Program-made: the position numbers and the translations under genes | Shown here: positions 18,694 to 26,465 of the stretch, piece after piece | How the letters are laid out: each line of letters begins with the position of its first letter | Position numbering within the stretch: the stretch's first letter is position 1 | Source: Streptomyces sp. NRRL F-525 | Lineage (GTDB): Bacteria > Actinomycetota > Actinomycetes > Streptomycetales > Streptomycetaceae | Reading direction: 5' to 3' | DNA length: 64,000 nt | Assembly: GCF_000716605.1 (NCBI RefSeq) | Contig: NZ_JNXE01000044.1 | Location: 1 to 64,000 of the forward strand | Notes under the pieces: model-generated | What the model saw: the letters and a program-made list of their open reading frames with translations, nothing else | What the model was told of the DNA's origin: nothing | Database searches by the model: none

Positions 18694-18699
18694 ACCCAT

Positions 18700-18778
18700 C
18701 GGAACAGGAAGAGAACCGATCGGAACCGGCCCCACCGGAACCCCGTCGGAACTTCATCGGAACCGAACCGGTCGGAAC
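18700..18778 (+). repeat. Array of six CGGAAC motifs in the cseA-cseB gap
   Basis: CGGAAC begins at 18700, 18721, 18736, 18747, 18758 and 18773, several within the longer word ATCGGAAC or GTCGGAAC. Intervals are 21, 15, 11, 11 and 15 bp. The core GGAAC is the -35 element recognised by ECF sigma factors of this type. Confidence 0.75.
18722..18747 (+). promoter_or_regulatory. Predicted ECF (SigE-type) promoter upstream of cseB
   Basis: GGAACC at 18722-18727, a 16-nt spacer, then CGTC at 18744-18747. Motif and spacing are the same as in the site before the mprF-like gene at 53794. It would start transcription about 125 nt before cseB. Confidence 0.5.
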
Positions 18779-18879
18779 TGAACCGATCGGCCGCCCCGAT
18801 CCGATGCTTCAGTGAACGCGGACGCCGCCCCAGGCGTCCCATGCTTGAGAACGACCCACACGAGACTGAGAGCACCGGG

Positions 18880-19587
18880 ATGGCAGACCAGACCCACGTC
18901 CTGTTCGTCGAGGACGACGACGTCATCCGCGAGGCCACCCAACTCGCCCTGGAGCGGGACGGCTTCGTGGTCACCGCCATGCCCGACGGCCTGTCGGGCC
19001 TGGAGGCGTTCCGGGCGGACCGCCCCGACATCGCGCTGCTGGACGTGATGGTCCCGGGCCTGGACGGGGTGAGCCTGTGCCGCCGTATCCGGGACGATTC
19101 GACGGTCCCGGTGATCATGCTGTCGGCACGCGCGGACTCGATCGACGTCGTCCTCGGCCTGGAGGCGGGCGCCGACGACTACGTCACGAAGCCCTTCGAC
19201 GGCGCCGTCCTGGTAGCCCGCATCCGCGCGGTGCTCCGCCGCTTCGGACACGCGAGCGGCGGCGACCGTACGACGGACGCGGAGGCGGCCCCGGAAGGCG
19301 GCGGGGTGCTGACCTTCGGGGACCTGGAGATCGACACCGAGGGCATGGAGGTGCGCCGGGCCGGGCAGCCGGTGGCGCTGACGCCGACCGAGATGCGGCT
19401 GCTGCTGGAGTTCTCGTCGGCGCCCGGCACGGTCCTGTCCCGCGACAAACTCCTGGAGCGGGTGTGGGACTACGGCTGGGGCGGTGACACCCGGGTCGTG
19501 GACGTCCATGTGCAGCGGCTGCGGACGAAGATCGGCCAGGACCGGATCGAGACGGTCCGCGGCTTCGGCTACAAGTTGAAGGCCTGA
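18880..19587 (+). CDS. cseB: Response regulator CseB (OmpR family)
   Basis: A 235-residue two-component regulator. The receiver domain (about 5-118) has the acidic pair in VEDDD, the phospho-acceptor Asp in IALLDVMVPGLDG and the conserved Lys in YVTKPF. The winged-helix DNA-binding domain (about 140-232) reads GDLEIDTEGMEVRRAGQPV to VRGFGYKLKA. It activates sigE transcription after phosphorylation by CseC. The ATG at 18880 is chosen because it begins directly before the receiver fold; an in-frame ATG at 18841 would add 13 residues. The gap upstream holds the GGAAC array. Confidence 0.95.
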   Translation: MADQTHVLFVEDDDVIREATQLALERDGFVVTAMPDGLSGLEAFRADRPDIALLDVMVPGLDGVSLCRRIRDDSTVPVIMLSARADSIDVVLGLEAGADDYVTKPFDGAVLVARIRAVLRRFGHASGGDRTTDAEAAPEGGGVLTFGDLEIDTEGMEVRRAGQPVALTPTEMRLLLEFSSAPGTVLSRDKLLERVWDYGWGGDTRVVDVHVQRLRTKIGQDRIETVRGFGYKLKA

Positions 19588-19595
19588 GCAGGGGT

Positions 19596-20939
19596 ATGCG
19601 GGGGAATTCACGGCGCAGGGTCCCGTCGTTCATGGACAGAGCGGGCATCCGTACGGGCCTGAGATGGAAGCTCAGCGCGGCCATCGCGCTGGTCGGCACG
19701 CTGGTCGCGATCGCGCTCAGCCTGGTCGTGCACAACGCGGCCCGGGTCTCGATGCTGGACAACGCGCGCGACCTCGCGGACGAGCGCGTCCAGATCGCCC
19801 AGCGCAACTACGAGCTGTCCGGGCGCCCGAACTTCCCCAGCATCAAGATCGACGACCCGAGCCTGCCGCCGGCGCTGCGCGAGAAGGTCGAGGAGGGCCG
19901 CCGGGCGACGTACGTCACCGACCGGCCGCACGGGGTGCCGGACATCTGGGCGGCCGTACCGCTCAAGGACGGTCACGTCATGTCCCTGCACACCGGGTTC
20001 ACCGACCGCAGCACGGACATCCTCAAGGATCTCGACCAGGCGCTGGTGATCGGCTCGATCGCGGCCGTGCTCGGCGGCAGCGCGCTCGGTGTCCTGATCG
20101 GCGGCCAGCTCTCGCGCCGGCTGCGCAAGGCTGCGGCCGCGGCGAACCAGGTCGCCAAGGGCGAGACGGACGTACGGGTGCGGGACGCGATCGGCGGTGT
20201 CGTACGCGACGAGACCGACGACCTCGCACGCGCGGTGGACGCGATGACGGACGCGCTGCAGCAACGGCTGGAGGCCGAACGCCGAGTCACCGCGGACATC
20301 GCGCACGAGCTGCGCACCCCGGTGACGGGCCTGCTCACCGCGGCCGAACTGCTCCCCCCGGGCCGCCCCACCGAGCTGGTCCTGGACCGGGCGAAGGCGA
20401 TGCGCACGCTGGTCGAGGACGTGCTGGAGGTCGCCCGGCTCGACGGGGCGTCCGAGCGGGCCGAGTTGCAGGACCTGATGCTGGGCGACTTCGTGAGCCG
20501 CCGGGTGCTCGCGAAGGATCCGGACGCGGTGGTGCACGTGGTGCACGAGTCGGAGGTCACCACGGACCCCCGCCGCCTGGAACGCGTCCTGTTCAACCTC
20601 CTCGCCAACGCGGCCCGGCACGGCAAGCCGCCGATCGAGGTCTCCGTCGAGGGCCGGGTCATCCGCGTCCGCGACCACGGCCCCGGCTTCCCCGAGGAAC
20701 TTCTGGCGGAGGGCCCGAGCCGCTTCCGCACCGGCAGCAAGGACCGCGCGGGCCACGGCCACGGCCTGGGCCTGACCATCGCGGCCGGCCAGGCCCGCGT
20801 CCTCGGCGCCCGCCTGACCTTCCGCAACGTCCGCCCCGCGGGCGCCCCGGACCACATCCCGGCGGAGGGCGCGGTGGCGGTGCTGTGGCTGCCGGAGCAC
20901 GCGCCTACGAGTACGGGGAGTTATCCGATGCTGCCGTAG
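19596..20939 (+). CDS. cseC: Sensor histidine kinase CseC
   Basis: A 447-residue membrane kinase sensing cell-envelope damage. Two membrane helices (about 25-45 and 148-170) flank an extracytoplasmic sensor of ~100 residues. A HAMP linker follows (RRLRKAAAAANQVAKGETDV), then the H-box ADIAHELRTPVTGLL with the phospho-accepting His, and an ATP-binding domain with N-box NLLANAARHGK, G1 VRDHGPGFP and G2 GHGHGLGLTI. It phosphorylates CseB. It starts 8 bp after cseB stops, so the two are co-translated. It is the last gene of the operon. Confidence 0.95.
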   Translation: MRGNSRRRVPSFMDRAGIRTGLRWKLSAAIALVGTLVAIALSLVVHNAARVSMLDNARDLADERVQIAQRNYELSGRPNFPSIKIDDPSLPPALREKVEEGRRATYVTDRPHGVPDIWAAVPLKDGHVMSLHTGFTDRSTDILKDLDQALVIGSIAAVLGGSALGVLIGGQLSRRLRKAAAAANQVAKGETDVRVRDAIGGVVRDETDDLARAVDAMTDALQQRLEAERRVTADIAHELRTPVTGLLTAAELLPPGRPTELVLDRAKAMRTLVEDVLEVARLDGASERAELQDLMLGDFVSRRVLAKDPDAVVHVVHESEVTTDPRRLERVLFNLLANAARHGKPPIEVSVEGRVIRVRDHGPGFPEELLAEGPSRFRTGSKDRAGHGHGLGLTIAAGQARVLGARLTFRNVRPAGAPDHIPAEGAVAVLWLPEHAPTSTGSYPMLP

Positions 20940-21025
20940 CCTCCGGCGGTTGACCGGTGTGTTGCCGCGAGGCTGTGCAGCCGTAGGAGCCTGGGACCGT
21001 CAGGGTGGCAACAGGTCAGGGCCTC

Positions 21026-21904
21026 TCACGTGCTCCCCACCATCACCTCCTCCCCCCGGGACGGCATCGCCCCGTCCTCCCTGTCCGCGAAGTACCTCTC
21101 GGCAAGCTCCGCGGCCGGCACATGCCGTACCTCCCGGAACCCGCACTCCCGCCCGAGCGCGAGCACCTGCTCCGGGGTGAAGAAGCTCAGGAAGGGTGTC
21201 CCCGCGGCACGCGCTCCCCGCACCGCGACCTCCAACTGCGCGCGCTGCTCCGGCTCCACGTCGTCCACGGGTCGTAGGAACGTGGTGACCAGGGTGGAGC
21301 CCGGGGCGAGGCCGGCGACCCGGCGGAACATGGTGGTGATCGCGTCCAGGGTGAGGTACATGGTCACGCCGGTCGCGGCCACGACGGCGGGCCGCCCCAA
21401 GTCGAGCCCGGCGGCGCCCAGTTGCCCCCACCAGTCGCCCTCGAAGTCGACCGGCACGAACCGCAGCCAGTCCGGGACGCCGTACCCCGACTCCGCCAGC
21501 CGCCGCCGCTTCCAGGCCTGCGTGCCGGGCTGCTCGACCTCGAACACCCGGAGTTTCGCGCCGAGTTCGGGCCGCCGCTGGGCGAAGGTGTCGAGACCGG
21601 CGCCGAGGATGACGTACTGCTGCACACCCTTCCCGGCCTGCTCCTCCACCACGTCCTCGACGAAGCGGGCCCGCGCGACGATCGACGCACGGATACGCCG
21701 CGTGGCCTCGACGTCCATGTCGGGACGCTCCCGCCACTCCTCCCCCGGGTCCGCGAGCCGCAGCCCGACCTCGTCCTCGATGACGTGCGGCGCCGGATCG
21801 GCCTGAACGTGCAGGGCCCGCCACAGAGCGACCCGCACAGCCGTGTGATCCGGCTCGACCTCCGCCACTTCCGCCGCCTCGGCCACCGACCGCTCCCCGG
21901 TCAC
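21026..21904 (-). CDS. SAM-dependent O-methyltransferase, LCM/Ppm1 family
   Basis: A 292-residue member of the leucine carboxyl methyltransferase-like family (PF04072), typical of actinobacteria. Evidence is the early IRASIVARARFVEDVVEE region, the SAM motif QYVILGAGLDTFAQRRPE, the acidic VFEVEQPGTQ that replaces motif post-I, and TGVTMYLTLDAI. Such enzymes O-methylate carboxyl or phenolic groups of small molecules; the substrate is unknown. The GTG at 21904 overlaps the stop codon of the VOC gene (GTGA). It is the third gene of an AraC-VOC-methyltransferase operon with overlapping junctions, which implies linked function. Confidence 0.9.
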   Translation of the reverse strand: MTGERSVAEAAEVAEVEPDHTAVRVALWRALHVQADPAPHVIEDEVGLRLADPGEEWRERPDMDVEATRRIRASIVARARFVEDVVEEQAGKGVQQYVILGAGLDTFAQRRPELGAKLRVFEVEQPGTQAWKRRRLAESGYGVPDWLRFVPVDFEGDWWGQLGAAGLDLGRPAVVAATGVTMYLTLDAITTMFRRVAGLAPGSTLVTTFLRPVDDVEPEQRAQLEVAVRGARAAGTPFLSFFTPEQVLALGRECGFREVRHVPAAELAERYFADREDGAMPSRGEEVMVGST

Positions 21905-22335
21905 CCGAAGTCCTTCGAGAAGTCCAGTTCGGCGCTGCGCTCGGTCAGCGAGTACCAGTTGCCGCTGTCGTCGCGGAAGATCGCCTCGATGCCGTACGGC
22001 CGCTCGGTCGGCTCCTGGAGGAACTCGACCCCGCGCGCCTTGAAGGTCGCGTGATCGCCACGGCAGTCATCGGTGGTGAACGCCCCGGCGCCGAGCACCC
22101 CCTTGCTGATCAGCTTCTTCAGCGCCTCGGCGGACTCGGGGTCGAGCCCCGGACCGTCCAGGCTCATCAGGGTGAGCGCGACGTCGGACTGGTCCTTGGC
22201 GCCCACGGTGACCCACCGCATGTCGCCCATCGAGATGTCGTCGCGGATCTCGAAGTCGAGTTTCTCGGTGAAGAAGGCCTTGCTGCGCTGCTGGTCGAAG
22301 GTCCACACGGTGGCGATGCCCAAGCCTTGGATCAT
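21901..22335 (-). CDS. VOC-superfamily (glyoxalase/bleomycin-resistance fold) protein
   Basis: A 144-residue protein with two beta-alpha-beta-beta-beta modules. The first reads GLGIATVWTFDQQRSKAFFT to DVALTLMSLD and the second GAGAFTTDDCRGDHATFKAR to EAIFRDDSGNWYSLTE. Metal-ligand positions are partly kept (Glu near the ends of both modules), so it may be an enzyme or a binding protein. The start has AGGAG upstream and overlaps the stop of the AraC gene by ATGA; its own stop overlaps the methyltransferase start. AraC-VOC pairs of this kind are common in Streptomyces and usually concern xenobiotic or metabolite response. Confidence 0.88.
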   Translation of the reverse strand: MIQGLGIATVWTFDQQRSKAFFTEKLDFEIRDDISMGDMRWVTVGAKDQSDVALTLMSLDGPGLDPESAEALKKLISKGVLGAGAFTTDDCRGDHATFKARGVEFLQEPTERPYGIEAIFRDDSGNWYSLTERSAELDFSKDFG

Positions 22336-22820
22336 GACTCCGCACTCCTGTCGGACGAGATTGATACCGAGCCGGCTTCCTGCTCATCACCGTAGGCAGG
22401 GCGGACATCGCGACGCTTCTTCAAAGTTGCGGTGGGGAAACCGCCGGCCCAGAGCATCGCGTAACACCCAGGAATGAGCGCGGCCCCACGCCCCACATGC
22501 TTGGCCCGATACTCACTCGGCGTCAGCCCGGTCCGCGCCTTGAACCGCGCCGAAAAGGTCCCGAGGCTGCTGAACCCGACCAGATGGCAGATCTCCGTGA
22601 CCGACAGATCGGCGCTACGGAGCATCTCCTCGGCCCGCTCGATCCGCCGATGCGTCAGATACTGCCCGGGCGTCTCCCCGTACGCCTCCTTGAAGGCCCG
22701 GATGAAGTGGTACCGCGAATACCCGGCATGCGCGGCCACCACGCCCAGATCGAGCTCCGGCTCGGCCCAGTCGCGATCCATGGCGTCCTTGGCAAGACGC
22801 AACTGCCGCATTTTGTCCAT
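22332..22820 (-). CDS. AraC-family transcriptional regulator
   Basis: A 162-residue regulator with the DNA-binding domain at the N-terminus. Its two helix-turn-helix motifs are LDLGVVAAHAGYSRYHFIRA and LSVTEICHLVGFSSLGTFSA, followed by the AraC signature FKARTGLTPSEYRA. The remaining ~50 residues are not a sugar-binding domain, so it is a short AraC type that may respond through its partner proteins. The ATG at 22820 is chosen because the upstream frame is unlike the family. Its stop overlaps the start of the VOC gene (ATGA). Confidence 0.9.
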   Translation of the reverse strand: MDKMRQLRLAKDAMDRDWAEPELDLGVVAAHAGYSRYHFIRAFKEAYGETPGQYLTHRRIERAEEMLRSADLSVTEICHLVGFSSLGTFSARFKARTGLTPSEYRAKHVGRGAALIPGCYAMLWAGGFPTATLKKRRDVRPAYGDEQEAGSVSISSDRSAES

Positions 22821-22915
22821 GCACCCGATGGTGGCACGCAGCACTGACATCGACACCGGGCCGCTGAATCCGACGCGACGGGGTCCGGCACCTCTCAACT
22901 CAGGCCGGCACTAAT

Positions 22916-23060
22916 CAGCCCGTCCGGCGTTTGAGGACGAGGCCCCTTCAGGGCCGATCGGGGGTCTGGGGGCGGAGCCCCCAGCAACGGACCCGCAGCC
23001 GAACGCCCGACTCACACCCCCGCACACAAAGAAGGCCCCCCGGGGCGGACACCAACCGGG
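22916..23060 (+). repeat. Dispersed intergenic repeat B, copy 2
   Basis: The first 75 bp (from CAGCCCGTCCGGCGTTTGAG) are almost identical to the reverse complement of 8191-8264. A weaker match runs on into the hairpin region at 23031-23060. The element occupies most of the gap between the AraC gene start and the efflux gene end. Together with copy 1 it forms inverted repeats 14.7 kb apart. Confidence 0.75.
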
Positions 23061-23068
23061 GGACCTTC
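23031..23068 (-). terminator. Terminator downstream of the MFS gene
   Basis: Read on the minus strand, GAAGGTCCCCCGG and CCGGGGGGCCTTC-type arms pair around an ~11-nt loop, about 20 bp after the MFS stop codon, and are followed by TTCTTTG. The hairpin has one or two imperfections and overlaps the end of repeat B. Confidence 0.65.
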
Positions 23069-23085
23069 AGCTCACCGTAGGCGAA

Positions 23086-24693
23086 TCACACGACCTCGAC
23101 GATCGACGCCGGCGCCACCGTTCCCGCTTCCTCGCCAGGCTTAGACGCAGTCGGCCCCGCCCCCTTCAGCGGAACCTCCTTCACGAACACCGCGGCCACC
23201 AACGCGACCACAGCGACAACCGCCCCCAGCAGGAACGCGGAGTGAATACCCGCGGACACCGCGTGCTGGTACGCCTCCCGCGCCACCGCCGGCAACTTCG
23301 CCAGACTCGCCGCGTTCAACGTCGCGGACTGCTCGGTCACCTTGGACCCCAGCGCCCCCGCCCGCTCGGTCATGACGTCCTGCACCCGGTTGTTGAACAA
23401 CGCCCCCATGATGGCGACACCGAACGACGAACCGAGCGTCCGGGACAGGGTGCTCGTGGAAGACGCGACCCCCATGTCCTTCATCTGCACACTGTTCTGC
23501 GCGACCAGCATGGTGATCTGCATCAGGCAGCCCATACCGAGCCCGACGACGGCCATGAACACACCGGACATGAACCGGGTCGTATCCGTGTCCATGGTCG
23601 ACAGCAGATACAGTCCGACCACCATCAGCACGCTGCCGACGACCGGAAACACCTTGTACTTACCGGTGTTGGTGGTCACCCGCCCCGCGACCATCGAGGT
23701 CACGAGCATCGCCCCGAGCATCGGCAGAAGCAGCAACCCGGAGTTCGTAGCGGACGCGCCCTGCACGGACTGCTGGTACAGCGGCAGGAACAGCGTCGCC
23801 CCGAACATCACGAACCCGGTGATGAAGCCGATGATCGCCATCAGGGTGAAGTTCCGGCTGCGGAAGATGTGCAGCGGTACGACCGGCTCGGCCGCCTTGG
23901 TCTGCCAGAACACGAACCCGACGAGCGCGGCCACCCCGAGCCCGATCAGTTCCATGATCCGCGCGGACGTCCAGTCGTACTGCGAACCGCCCCACGTGGT
24001 GACGAGCACGATCGAGGTGATGCCCACGGTCAGCAACCCGGCACCCAGGTAGTCGATCCGCGCCTGCGACCGCTTCTTCGGGAGGTGCAGCACCGCACTG
24101 ATCGCGGCGAGCGCGATGACGCCGAGCGGCAGGTTGATGTAGAAGGACCAGCGCCAGCCCCAGTTGTCGGTGATGGTGCCGCCGACCAGCGGTCCGCCGA
24201 TCATCGCGAGCGCCATGACGCCGGCCATCATGCCCTGGTACTTGCCCCGCTCACGCGGCGGGATGAGGTCGCCGATGATCGCCATGACGCCGACCATCAG
24301 ACCACCGGCACCGAGACCCTGGATGGCCCGGAAACCGATCAACTGCCCCATGTCCTGCGCCATACCGCTCAGCGCGGACCCGGCCAGGAAGATCACGATC
24401 GAGGTCATGAAGGCGCCCTTGCGCCCGTACATGTCACCGAGCTTGCCCCACAGCGGGGTCGAGCTGGCCGTGGCGAGCGTGTACGCGGTGACGACCCACG
24501 ACAAGTGCTCCAGCCCGCCCAGCTCACCGACGATCGTCGGCATCGCCGTACCGACGATCATGTTGTCGAGCATCGCGAGCATCATGGTGATCATCAGGGC
24601 GAGCAGGACGACCCGCACGCTCTTCGGCTGTTTGCCGTCCACCTCTGGCCCGGGCGCCCCTGGCCCGGCCTCGACCGTCTGTGTGTCCGCCAT
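23086..24693 (-). CDS. MFS multidrug efflux transporter, DHA2 (EmrB/QacA) family
   Basis: A 535-residue proton-driven exporter with 14 predicted membrane helices. The DHA2 signatures are VRVVLLALMITMMLAMLDNM for helix 1 with the family Asp, the motif A loop GKLGDMYGRKGAFM, and the motif C region MAGVMALAMIGGPLVGG, characteristic of antiporters. The substrate cannot be told, but hydrophobic drugs or an endogenous metabolite are likely. The ATG at 24693 follows GGGGAG; a GTG at 24702 is possible. It is divergently transcribed from a TetR gene, with a shared large dyad in between, so it is almost certainly the target of that repressor. Confidence 0.94.
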   Translation of the reverse strand: MADTQTVEAGPGAPGPEVDGKQPKSVRVVLLALMITMMLAMLDNMIVGTAMPTIVGELGGLEHLSWVVTAYTLATASSTPLWGKLGDMYGRKGAFMTSIVIFLAGSALSGMAQDMGQLIGFRAIQGLGAGGLMVGVMAIIGDLIPPRERGKYQGMMAGVMALAMIGGPLVGGTITDNWGWRWSFYINLPLGVIALAAISAVLHLPKKRSQARIDYLGAGLLTVGITSIVLVTTWGGSQYDWTSARIMELIGLGVAALVGFVFWQTKAAEPVVPLHIFRSRNFTLMAIIGFITGFVMFGATLFLPLYQQSVQGASATNSGLLLLPMLGAMLVTSMVAGRVTTNTGKYKVFPVVGSVLMVVGLYLLSTMDTDTTRFMSGVFMAVVGLGMGCLMQITMLVAQNSVQMKDMGVASSTSTLSRTLGSSFGVAIMGALFNNRVQDVMTERAGALGSKVTEQSATLNAASLAKLPAVAREAYQHAVSAGIHSAFLLGAVVAVVALVAAVFVKEVPLKGAGPTASKPGEEAGTVAPASIVEVV

Positions 24694-24729
24694 CTTTCCC
24701 ACTCCCCTTGTACTGCCCCCGGCCGACCA

Positions 24730-24800
24730 CTTACTTGCCGCCCGGCTAGTTGACTACACTCAGGGAAAGTAGACCCGTAACTAGCCGGGCGTCAAGTAAG
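24730..24800. promoter_or_regulatory. Divergent operator: 22-bp inverted repeat between MFS and TetR genes
   Basis: The arm at 24730-24751 (CTTACTTGCCGCCCGGCTAG and TT) and the arm at 24779-24800 are reverse complements with one mismatch, 27 bp apart. Each arm is itself an imperfect palindrome of the form ACTnGCCG-NN-CGGCnAGT. This gives two TetR operator copies covering both promoters. The 27-bp spacer is relatively AT-rich. Confidence 0.8.
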
Positions 24801-24811
24801 TTTGCTGGAGC

Positions 24812-25429
24812 ATGAGACGAATGGGCGGCACCATGGACGGCACCAAGCGGCAGCGTCGCGGAGACACCCGCCAGCGCATCCAGGACGTGGCGCTCGAACT
24901 CTTCGCCGAGCAGGGCTACGAGAAGACCTCGCTGCGCGAGATCGCCGAGCACCTGGACGTCACGAAGGCGGCGCTCTACTACCACTTCAAGACCAAGGAA
25001 GAGATCCTCGTCGGCATCTTCGAGGACCTGACCCGGCCGATCGAGGAACTGATCGAGTGGGGCCGCGGCCAGCCGCACACCCTGGCGACCAAGCAGGAGA
25101 TCGTACGGCGCTACAGCGACGCGCTCGACGGCGCGACCCCGCTGTTCCGCTTCATGCAGGAGAACCAGGCGACGGTACGGGACCTGCGCATCGGCGAGCG
25201 CTTCAAGGAGCGGATGCGCGGCCTCCGGGAGATCATGATCGACCCCGACGCGAGCCTGGTCGACCAGGTCCGCTCCCTCAGCGCGATCTTCACGCTGCAC
25301 GCCGGCATGTTCGCCGTGCACGACCTCGAAGGCGACCCCGAGGAGAAGCACAAGGCCGTCCTGGAGGTCGCCACCGACATGATCACGCAGGCCCACGCGG
25401 GCACGAAGCCCACTCGGGACGGGTCCTAG
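24812..25429 (+). CDS. TetR-family repressor of the adjacent efflux gene
   Basis: A 205-residue regulator. The HTH region (about 20-65) reads TRQRIQDVALELFAEQGYEK, then SLREIAEHLDVTKAALYYHF and KTKEEILVG. The remainder is a helical effector-binding domain. It is divergent from the MFS pump and probably binds the dyad at 24730-24800, controlling both genes and releasing on binding the pump's substrate. The ATG at 24812 has CTGGAG upstream; ATG 24824 and ATG 24833 are in-frame alternatives. Its stop codon shares the bases CTAG with the stop codon of the converging M23 peptidase gene. Confidence 0.92.
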   Translation: MRRMGGTMDGTKRQRRGDTRQRIQDVALELFAEQGYEKTSLREIAEHLDVTKAALYYHFKTKEEILVGIFEDLTRPIEELIEWGRGQPHTLATKQEIVRRYSDALDGATPLFRFMQENQATVRDLRIGERFKERMRGLREIMIDPDASLVDQVRSLSAIFTLHAGMFAVHDLEGDPEEKHKAVLEVATDMITQAHAGTKPTRDGS

Positions 25430-26007
25430 ACGGAGACACCCTTGCCGCGCAGGAACGAGACCGGGTCTATCGCCGAGCCGTAGTTGGCGGTCGTACGGAT
25501 CTCGAAGTGCAGGTGGGGGCCGCTGGAGTTGCCGGTGCTGCCGGAGAGCGCGATGTGCTGACCGGTGCTGACGACCTGGCCGACCTTCACGTCGATGCGC
25601 GAGAGGTGGGCGTACTGGGAGTACGTGCCGTTGCCGTGCTTGATGACGATGGCGTTGCCGTACGCGGCACCGTCACCCGCGCCGTTGCCGCCGGCCTTGA
25701 CGACGGTCCCGCCGTGCGCGGCCATGACGTTGGTGCCGCTGGCCACGGCGAAGTCCTGCCCGCTGTGGGTGGACTGCCACATGCTGCCGGCCTGGGCGAA
25801 GCTCGCGGACAGCGTGTACTTCTTCACCGGGTCGACCCAGGAGGCGGCGACCTTCGCGCTGACGGCCTTCGGCGCGACGCTCGAGGAGGCGGCGCTGGCG
25901 ACCCCGGTCCCCAGCACGGCGGTGGCTCCCAGTCCGACGGCCAGGACGGCCACCCGGGTGCGGAGCGAAGACGTACGGGAAGAACGGGACGTGGCGCGCT
26001 GGAACAT
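25426..26007 (-). CDS. Secreted M23 (LytM-type) peptidoglycan endopeptidase
   Basis: A 193-residue secreted zinc metalloprotease that would cleave peptidoglycan cross-bridges. The signal peptide is residues 1-39 (basic start, then VAVLAVGLGATAVLGTGVASA). The catalytic domain (about 75-190) has the zinc ligands in HSGQD (His81, Asp85) and HLHFE (165-169), plus YGNAIVIKHGNG and the AHLSRIDVKVGQVV strand. The ATG at 26007 follows GTGAGG. A leader of about 200-450 nt is possible. It converges on the TetR gene with overlapping stop codons. It is likely to take part in growth or envelope remodelling. Confidence 0.93.
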   Translation of the reverse strand: MFQRATSRSSRTSSLRTRVAVLAVGLGATAVLGTGVASAASSSVAPKAVSAKVAASWVDPVKKYTLSASFAQAGSMWQSTHSGQDFAVASGTNVMAAHGGTVVKAGGNGAGDGAAYGNAIVIKHGNGTYSQYAHLSRIDVKVGQVVSTGQHIALSGSTGNSSGPHLHFEIRTTANYGSAIDPVSFLRGKGVSV

Positions 26008-26465
26008 CGAAACCTCACGGGGGACGGGGACAGAAAAACCACCCGGCACGCATACGGCCGCCGGATGGCACGTTCATTGGTAACCCCGGACCCCACGGAC
26101 CCCCAAACCCCTCTTCTACGACGGAAGCTAGTACTTCACCACAAAACTTCCGACTTCTTGACAGGGTGCTCATGCCTCCCGATTCGGCCCCCTCGAGGGC
26201 GAAATCGGTCATTCGGTTCCACGAATCTCAAGAAAAAAGTCCCTTTTGCCCCGATCGAGGCACGCGACTATCTCCCCTAGTAGGGCCCGAATCGCCTGTG
26301 CGGCTTGTCACCGGCGGGGGCCGCCGCCGGGCGCGGAAATGTGGCGCAGACCTCTATACACCTACCGTTCAGTAACCTTACGGTTCCCCTCCCGCCACCC
26401 GCGCCCGCGACCATGCCTTCTGCACCGCACGGCAGCGCACAGACGTGAGAGGAACCCCCACCCCC
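26008..26465. other. 458-bp divergent intergenic region (M23 peptidase / acid phosphatase)
   Basis: No gene. It is lower in GC than its surroundings. On the minus strand it carries a GGAACC-N16-CCTC site and, nearer the M23 gene, a hairpin with CGGAAG/CTTCCG arms around 26121-26153. The stretch AAGTCCCTTTTGCC lies near 26240. On the plus strand CGTTCAGTAACCTTACGGTT precedes the phosphatase gene. No riboswitch could be recognised. Confidence 0.5.
26195..26220 (-). promoter_or_regulatory. Weak candidate SigE-type promoter for the M23 peptidase
   Basis: On the minus strand GGAACC (26220-26215), 16 nt, then CCTC (26198-26195). Relative to the two better sites it has CC in place of CG before TC. 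It would give a leader of about 180 nt. The M23 peptidase is a sensible envelope-stress target, but one mismatch in a short motif makes this tentative. Confidence 0.3.

Noticed and set aside
26041..26280. c-di-AMP (ydaO-type) riboswitch before the M23 peptidase
   Set aside because: Such leaders are common before Streptomyces wall hydrolases, but the conserved core segments could not be found on the minus strand; only a simple hairpin is visible.
26360..26400. PHO box before the acid phosphatase gene
   Set aside because: CGTTCAGTAACC and ACGGTTCCC resemble half-units, but the 11-bp phasing of a PhoP direct repeat is not met.
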